DNA from: Holosporales bacterium
Lineage (GTDB): Bacteria > Pseudomonadota > Alphaproteobacteria > BNTO01
Reading direction: 5' to 3'
Length of the DNA stretch: 29,048 nt
NCBI GenBank assembly: GCA_031257795.1
Contig: JAIRNW010000023.1
Location: 1 to 29,048, forward strand
Positions 26,201 to 29,048 of the stretch are shown piece by piece. The stretch's first letter is position 1; each line of letters begins with the position of its first letter. The notes under the pieces were generated by a model that saw only the letters and a list, made by a program, of their open reading frames with translations, did not search any database and was not told where the DNA came from. Position numbers and translations under genes: made by a program.

Positions 26201-26701
26201 CTGGTCAAGCCAAAATAGAGCTAACGGAAGTTTATTCAGCACCACATCTTCAGTGGCAACGACCACAGGCTGCAGAAAAATCATTTTTCTGGTTTGTTTT
26301 GCGCTATCTATTACCTGATGTGCCACATATTCCGCGCCTGCGCGAGATTCCTGCTCACTACTCTTTTGATTGCCGAGTGATTGTGAGATCGCAGACCTTT
26401 CGCAAACAACGTTAAAACGAAAGTTTTTCCAATTTAGCTTTGCTTTAATTCCGCTTAGTTGTACTTCTGGATCTTTATTTTCCGGAGGATCAACTTTGGG
26501 ATCCACCTTTGTAAACGAAACGCTATCAACATCAAACGAAATCGGGAAAAGTCCAGAAATCCTCCCTATCTGCATTTCCCAGCCCGATTTCTTCAGCCGA
26601 TTGTTCACCAGGATGTTCGCCGTATGCTGTACGATGTCAAGCTTTAGTGCACAGAAACACAGAAACAGCAAGGCCACGCAAACCAGCAATAGCCGTTCCA
26701 T
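23300..26701 (-). CDS. tamB: TamB-like translocation and assembly module subunit (DUF490)
   Basis: TamB-family proteins are anchored in the inner membrane, span the periplasm as a long beta structure, and are implicated in outer membrane protein assembly and lipid transport. With the start at 26701 the product has 1133 residues. Residues 4-19 form one hydrophobic helix (LLLVCVALLFLCFCAL), followed by a soluble body of beta-type sequence. The C-terminus carries the family hallmark SLSEEEILSLLLF at about residue 1002 and ends in GVGVQWKKRY, typical of TamB. Two low-complexity loops, near residues 570 and 875, are rich in Asn, Ser, Lys and Gly. The frame stays open upstream to an ATG at 26821, but that start lies inside repeat B and has no ribosome binding site. 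The 26701 start has a weak GGACGG just before it and fits the usual TamB N-terminus. No tamA is seen in the window. The gene lies upstream of the giant gene on the same strand. Confidence 0.9.
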   Translation of the reverse strand: MERLLLVCVALLFLCFCALKLDIVQHTANILVNNRLKKSGWEMQIGRISGLFPISFDVDSVSFTKVDPKVDPPENKDPEVQLSGIKAKLNWKNFRFNVVCERSAISQSLGNQKSSEQESRAGAEYVAHQVIDSAKQTRKMIFLQPVVVATEDVVLNKLPLALFWLDQYAQPQKKLRAENSPNGSRAIFERNLLSFLSTLIVKEWKFGNARGTISADFRRKRPGAIIDVKAQFERTKISFLVNNINRGGDNGYVVGAKIAVENKNGPETINVNTSGEFTINRKVLAAQLQISYDKVPIEKLSSKNKVSKSCLVKVHVNNAEVANFEAMNPAIAAKPVITIEASGNFGNELESFIINGILNTDGNAQVKVQKGSNANFLWLWMDFLPDSAKFSLTSDDFNADGVIYDGGNITVENFSGSFKNTSFNLKKSLQINVFEKTFSAATFEVGKHRVNTSSGSLKEDGGTFSMTPVLLFSEKAGSIFYFGTYKISGTTHFNDSKFENIVVSFKSFFDKKQIQKWQEKSRVQNVDLLVNGEIQINKKDVFLQANVSTDNIEKVPVSDLPCSCQRNQENNGKSTGGGHSNVKNSAQKKLCCFINARNDSSAFVSNPNKKELKISCHFTPLSANVLNVFQAFIDLYEKSTNTNLNISTTEPKIISTKNLVSVDGEIKGQFSIAPLVVFLGTNDVLNGVLKVNLKVSNFLKKPDFSGSIKMTGGCYENTNNEVVIKDVMLDAVGFKDTIKVKAMRFTDGTKTGGQSAAVARNLYDINSPPQGTGSAHGAILLFSKDLCFDPQFNLKIKCNFFQGTYSEVVKARVTGNLNLVGPLSGASQKPMITGRAVVSPIVVNIAAAQAAPVQEAKIKMNLVGGSKSNKDANKSDAEEKGATSGVPSDRFKLKIALDSGSGVVVQGDNGLRCFLKGELYAEGALRSPYLVGELKLDEQKENVYNLFGRKVKVQAGKISYSPSPINEPFLDATAHTSINQTSIFINISGLPSNIKTDLRSVPSLSEEEILSLLLFKQQIEGLSIANQKRVKAFASQMLQNNPLKFIDKIRNAFNLDSVEVVEHQDLSSGQTKQSVRIGKQIKNVSIAVDKGISSGMDGKVSVFSDITPQICIEANAGTDKKDMGVGVQWKKRY

Positions 26702-26745
26702 AGCCCGTCCAGCCACCGACAAACCACGACAAATAAACCTCACTA

Positions 26746-26754
26746 TTTTTTTTT
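26746..26754. repeat. Homopolymer run of nine T (A9 on the tamB strand)
   Basis: A run of nine identical bases lies between the two candidate tamB starts (26821 and 26701). If the longer start is used, slippage here would shift the frame. If 26701 is the start, the run sits in the leader about 45 bases before the gene. Confidence 0.6.
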
Positions 26755-26783
26755 GCTGAAACAATCGAAACAACCGCAAAAAA

Positions 26784-26947
26784 GTATACCCAGCCACCGA
26801 AAGAATTGAGGGCAGAATCATCGAAGCACAGGTGTAGAGCTGTACTCAACGTACTGCTCCTGCCGAAGCTTCGGGCTCCCGGCAAAGTCGCAGACTTTGT
26901 TGAGGCGCCGTTCGACGAACCAGAAAACTTTCGATGACTTGGGATAA
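26784..26947 (+). repeat. Palindromic element, long copy upstream of tamB (B)
   Basis: The left end GTATACCCAGCCACCGAAAG (26784-26803) matches the terminus of the 4718-4841 copy. The interior shares GAAAGAATTG and the central hairpin GAGCTGTAC / GTACTGCTC (26837-26859). The right part shares GACGAACC and AAACTTTCGATGACTTGG, ending at a decayed GGGATAA. At 164 bases it is longer than A because of an extra block near 26865-26910. That block holds a perfect 7-base inverted repeat, CAAAGTC / GACTTTG (26883-26899). Confidence 0.8.
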
Positions 26948-27131
26948 AGCTACAGCAACCAAACTAAAGTCTAACACAAAGCCTAGTGACAGCTGGAGGA
27001 CTTTTGAGTTTTGTATTCCTCGATCACAAGTTTGCAGGCACAATTATGGCTCGGTCAGCACAATGATTTTTCGCTCATGTTTTCCATAATAACGATTATG
27101 TTTTTGTGGTGTCGGCCTTCCGGTAACCGTG
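26948..27131. other. Intergenic stretch between repeats B and C
   Basis: No convincing gene was found; the short open frames overlap the repeats. ATTATGG or its complement recurs at 27043-27049, 27084-27090, 27095-27100 (ATTATG) and, within repeat C, near 27152. CATAAT-aacg-ATTATG (27085-27100) is a small palindrome. ATCACAAGT followed by AATTATGG occurs here near 27023-27049 and again at the left end of repeat C, so this may be a decayed element fragment or an operator-like region. Confidence 0.4.
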
Positions 27132-27258
27132 GTATAGCCAATCACAAGTGAATTATGGGCAGAAACCTCGAAGCGCAGGCGCGGAGCTATACTTAAACGT
27201 ACTGCTCAAGCCGAACGCCGAAGCGACGAACTCACAGGATTTGTGTGGCTAGGTATAC
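27132..27258 (+). repeat. Palindromic element copy upstream of the SurA gene (C)
   Basis: The ends are GTATAGCCAATCACAA (left) and, read on the other strand, GTATACCTAGCCACAA (right), giving a 127-base element close in size to A. The central hairpin GAGC-tatac / cGTAC-tGCTC is at 27184-27207. CGACGAACTCACA near the right side is identical to A. The longest open frame of the SurA gene begins inside this copy, so that upstream start is unlikely. Confidence 0.78.
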
Positions 27259-27266
27259 AATTCTTT

Positions 27267-27294
27267 TTGCGGCTAAGGTCATTAGTACTATACT
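27267..27294 (+). promoter_or_regulatory. Possible promoter of the SurA-like gene
   Basis: TTGCGG (27267-27272) and TATACT (27289-27294) are separated by 16 bases and lie just outside repeat C. The -10 match is good and the -35 is weak. Transcription would begin near 27301, leaving a leader of about 110 bases before the preferred start. Judged by eye only. Confidence 0.33.
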
Positions 27295-27410
27295 GCATGT
27301 GTACTGAGTTTTTCGCGAATTGGTTAAAAATTATGGACAAAAATCGCCTGATGGCTGCGACTGGGTATATGGGCCAAGTCATAAAAAGAATTTGGAGCAG
27401 TAGCCTTACG

Positions 27411-28892
27411 ATGCGTACCACTGAAGCCAAGCATCGAAGCGTGGCACTGTTTGTTGCTTCGCTAATATCTTTCGCCAATGCCTCTCCTCTTTTTTCGCGC
27501 GCCAAAAAGTCTTCTGTTGTCCACAAAAAAACACATGTTGTTAGCAAAAAAAACCAGAAAAAAACTCCTCAAAAAGAACAAACCGCCCGCACTCCCGCAG
27601 TAATCGAAGTCCGCGTCAATAAAGACGTCATAACGAACATTGACATACAAGAACGCCTCAACCTGCTGGCTTTCTTGCTCAACCAAAATGTGGAGCAGCT
27701 TCAGCATTTGCGCGGGCAAGTCATCCAGCGCCTCATAGACGAAACGCTTTATGAGCAGCTCGGCGAGCGCTTCAAGTTTAATATCCAAGAGGACGCCGGA
27801 AATCATTTTGTTGAAGAGTCCGCCGCTAATCACGGCCTAACAAAAGTCCAGTTCATTCAACATTTGAAAGAGCGCGGCGCTTATAATTCCTTCATGAAAA
27901 TGATACGCAAGCATCTTATTCACTCTTACATCGTCATGGGAGGGGCCCAAAAAGAGTTGACTCGCGTTTCTGAGACTGAGCTCGAGGATGCCATAAAAAA
28001 GCTAAAAGCGAATAAAACTGAGGTTCAGTATTTCCTCTCTGAGATAGTCTTTTGCCAAGAAGGGGTTGCAGTTGAGACAGATAAACAGCCGAAAAGCGGA
28101 CAAAAAAGATCAGCAACTCAGCAAAACAAATCCGCAAAAACTTCGCCTGGTAAATCCGCGCCCTCCCCTACCCCTTCAACTTCTGCACTAGCTGCGGCGA
28201 ATCGTGTTTACAACGAACTTATGGAGATGACCAAGAAAATGCCGTCGTTTGCGGCTTTTCGTATCATGGCCCAGCAATTTTCTCAGGGGGCTTCTGCCGA
28301 TGAGGGAGGAAAAGTCGGCTGGAGTACTGAAGGGCAGATGGATCAGCCAACGAGAGAGGCTGTGAAGCGGCTCAAAATTGGGGAGATTTCCAAGCCGCTG
28401 TTGATGCCCGACGGAAGCTATAAGATTCTGATGCTGAACAATAAAAAGAGCCCTGGAATGGCCCCGGATAGCGAAAAGAAGCTGAAAATCGTTGCGGTGT
28501 CGATCCCCTTTAACCCTTCAATGAGTAGGGGCGAGGTGGAGGTGGTGCAGCGTAGGCTCGCCACGCTTGGGGACTGTGTCTCTGAAGAGGAGTTCCGTGG
28601 GATCGCCAGCGATTTTGGTTATAAGGTTGTAACTGTGCTGAGGGAGGAGATAGCGCTGCCGGATATCATAAGGGATGCGAAGATAAATACATGCACACCT
28701 CCGCTTTTTACGGGAGAATCGCTGGATATTTGTATGGTGCTAGGAAAGGAACATCCGAAAAGTGAAGAGAATATCGACAGAGCTGAGGTCGAGGAGGCCC
28801 TACAGCAGCGCAAACGCATGGTACAGGGAGAAAAGATTTTCAAAGCGTTTCAAGGGAGATCTTTGATCGAGTTTAAGAACCCGTTGACATAA
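27411..28892 (+). CDS. surA: SurA-like periplasmic chaperone / peptidyl-prolyl isomerase
   Basis: SurA escorts outer membrane proteins across the periplasm; its parvulin domains can isomerise prolyl bonds. From 27411 the product has 493 residues. Residues 1-24 form a signal peptide with cleavage after ANA. A Lys/Gln-rich linker (about 31-58) precedes the SurA N-terminal chaperone domain (about 64-190), which opens with VRVNKDVITNIDIQERL. A parvulin-like domain spans about 204-335 with DEGGKVGWSTEG and a GEISKPLLMPDGSYKIL block. It is interrupted at about 219-264 by a Lys/Ser/Pro/Thr-rich insert. A second, degenerate parvulin-like half follows (about 340-470), as seen in alphaproteobacterial SurA proteins. 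The open frame reaches back to 27243, inside repeat C. ATGs at 27333, 27351 and 27369 are also possible, but 27411 gives the most normal signal peptide and has GGAG 13 bases upstream. The gene diverges from tamB. The usual neighbours lptD and pdxA are not seen. Confidence 0.85.
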   Translation: MRTTEAKHRSVALFVASLISFANASPLFSRAKKSSVVHKKTHVVSKKNQKKTPQKEQTARTPAVIEVRVNKDVITNIDIQERLNLLAFLLNQNVEQLQHLRGQVIQRLIDETLYEQLGERFKFNIQEDAGNHFVEESAANHGLTKVQFIQHLKERGAYNSFMKMIRKHLIHSYIVMGGAQKELTRVSETELEDAIKKLKANKTEVQYFLSEIVFCQEGVAVETDKQPKSGQKRSATQQNKSAKTSPGKSAPSPTPSTSALAAANRVYNELMEMTKKMPSFAAFRIMAQQFSQGASADEGGKVGWSTEGQMDQPTREAVKRLKIGEISKPLLMPDGSYKILMLNNKKSPGMAPDSEKKLKIVAVSIPFNPSMSRGEVEVVQRRLATLGDCVSEEEFRGIASDFGYKVVTVLREEIALPDIIRDAKINTCTPPLFTGESLDICMVLGKEHPKSEENIDRAEVEEALQQRKRMVQGEKIFKAFQGRSLIEFKNPLT

Positions 28893-29048
28893 CAGGGCCA
28901 TTTAGTTCTCCGGTAAAACTGGCAGAAATCCGTTACTACTCAGCTATCCACCAACCCCCTAAAAGCCTTGATATTGCTGGCTAACAGTCGCATCCAACGC
29001 TTCGATAATTGCTAAAAATGGCCAATTTCTTCGCCTATTACCCTCCTT
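28893..29048. other. Non-coding tail after the SurA-like gene
   Basis: These 156 bases show no open frame of note, no clear hairpin followed by a T run, and no match to the palindromic element family. A downstream gene could begin just past the window. Confidence 0.5.

Noticed and set aside
25614..26318. Plus-strand open frame of 234 codons opposite tamB
   Set aside because: It is entirely antisense to a convincing tamB and shows no domain or signal of its own.
26846..27043. Minus-strand open frame of 65 codons between tamB and surA
   Set aside because: Much of it is repeat B, it has no recognisable domain, and no ribosome binding site was seen.
27243..27410. Upstream extension of the SurA gene beginning at a GTG at 27243
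   Set aside because: The start lies inside the terminal repeat of element C, and the extension would place a long non-signal sequence before a normal signal peptide.
1..29048. CRISPR array, tRNA, rRNA or full insertion sequence
   Set aside because: No regularly spaced repeats, cloverleaf or transposase-like protein were found. The repeats present are scattered palindromic elements.
28893..29048. Terminator or downstream pdxA-like gene after surA
   Set aside because: No hairpin with a T run and no coding start could be supported in the remaining bases.

Overview
This window is a gene-sparse stretch of bacterial chromosome with three real genes and a family of small palindromic repeats. The SurA-like and TamB-like proteins point to a Gram-negative bacterium with an outer membrane. 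The two-part layout of the SurA protein fits an alphaproteobacterium. The palindromic elements, at least one of them inserted in frame inside a gene, recall the palindromic elements of Rickettsia and Wolbachia. A host-associated alphaproteobacterium is therefore my best guess; it is an inference, and I cannot name the species.

Layout. Positions 1-151 hold two degenerate repeat copies. Positions 148-23184 (minus strand) are one uninterrupted gene of 7678 codons. It encodes an exported giant protein, mostly helical in appearance, that I do not recognise. Its N-terminus is a signal peptide with a possible lipobox, it contains diverged internal repeats of roughly 320-400 residues, and it has many CxxC and CC cysteine pairs. 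Positions 23185-23299 are a short spacer. Next, also on the minus strand, comes a TamB/DUF490 gene (23300 to about 26701). Positions 26702-27410 are a divergent intergenic region carrying two repeat copies. A SurA-type periplasmic chaperone/prolyl isomerase gene runs on the plus strand (about 27411-28892). The last 156 bases show nothing I can assign.

How the genes may work together. TamB is a periplasm-spanning envelope protein and SurA is a periplasmic chaperone for outer membrane proteins, so all three products are expected in the cell envelope. TamB and the giant gene share a strand with a 115-base gap and could be co-transcribed. A functional link between TamB and the giant protein is only a hypothesis.

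The most striking signals are the intact 23 kb gene and the repeat family. The repeats have terminal inverted repeats close to GTATACCAAG and a central GAGC-GTAC / GTAC-GCTC hairpin. One full copy lies in frame inside the giant gene, a shortened copy probably does too, another appears to supply the giant gene's stop codon, and two sit in the divergent promoter region.
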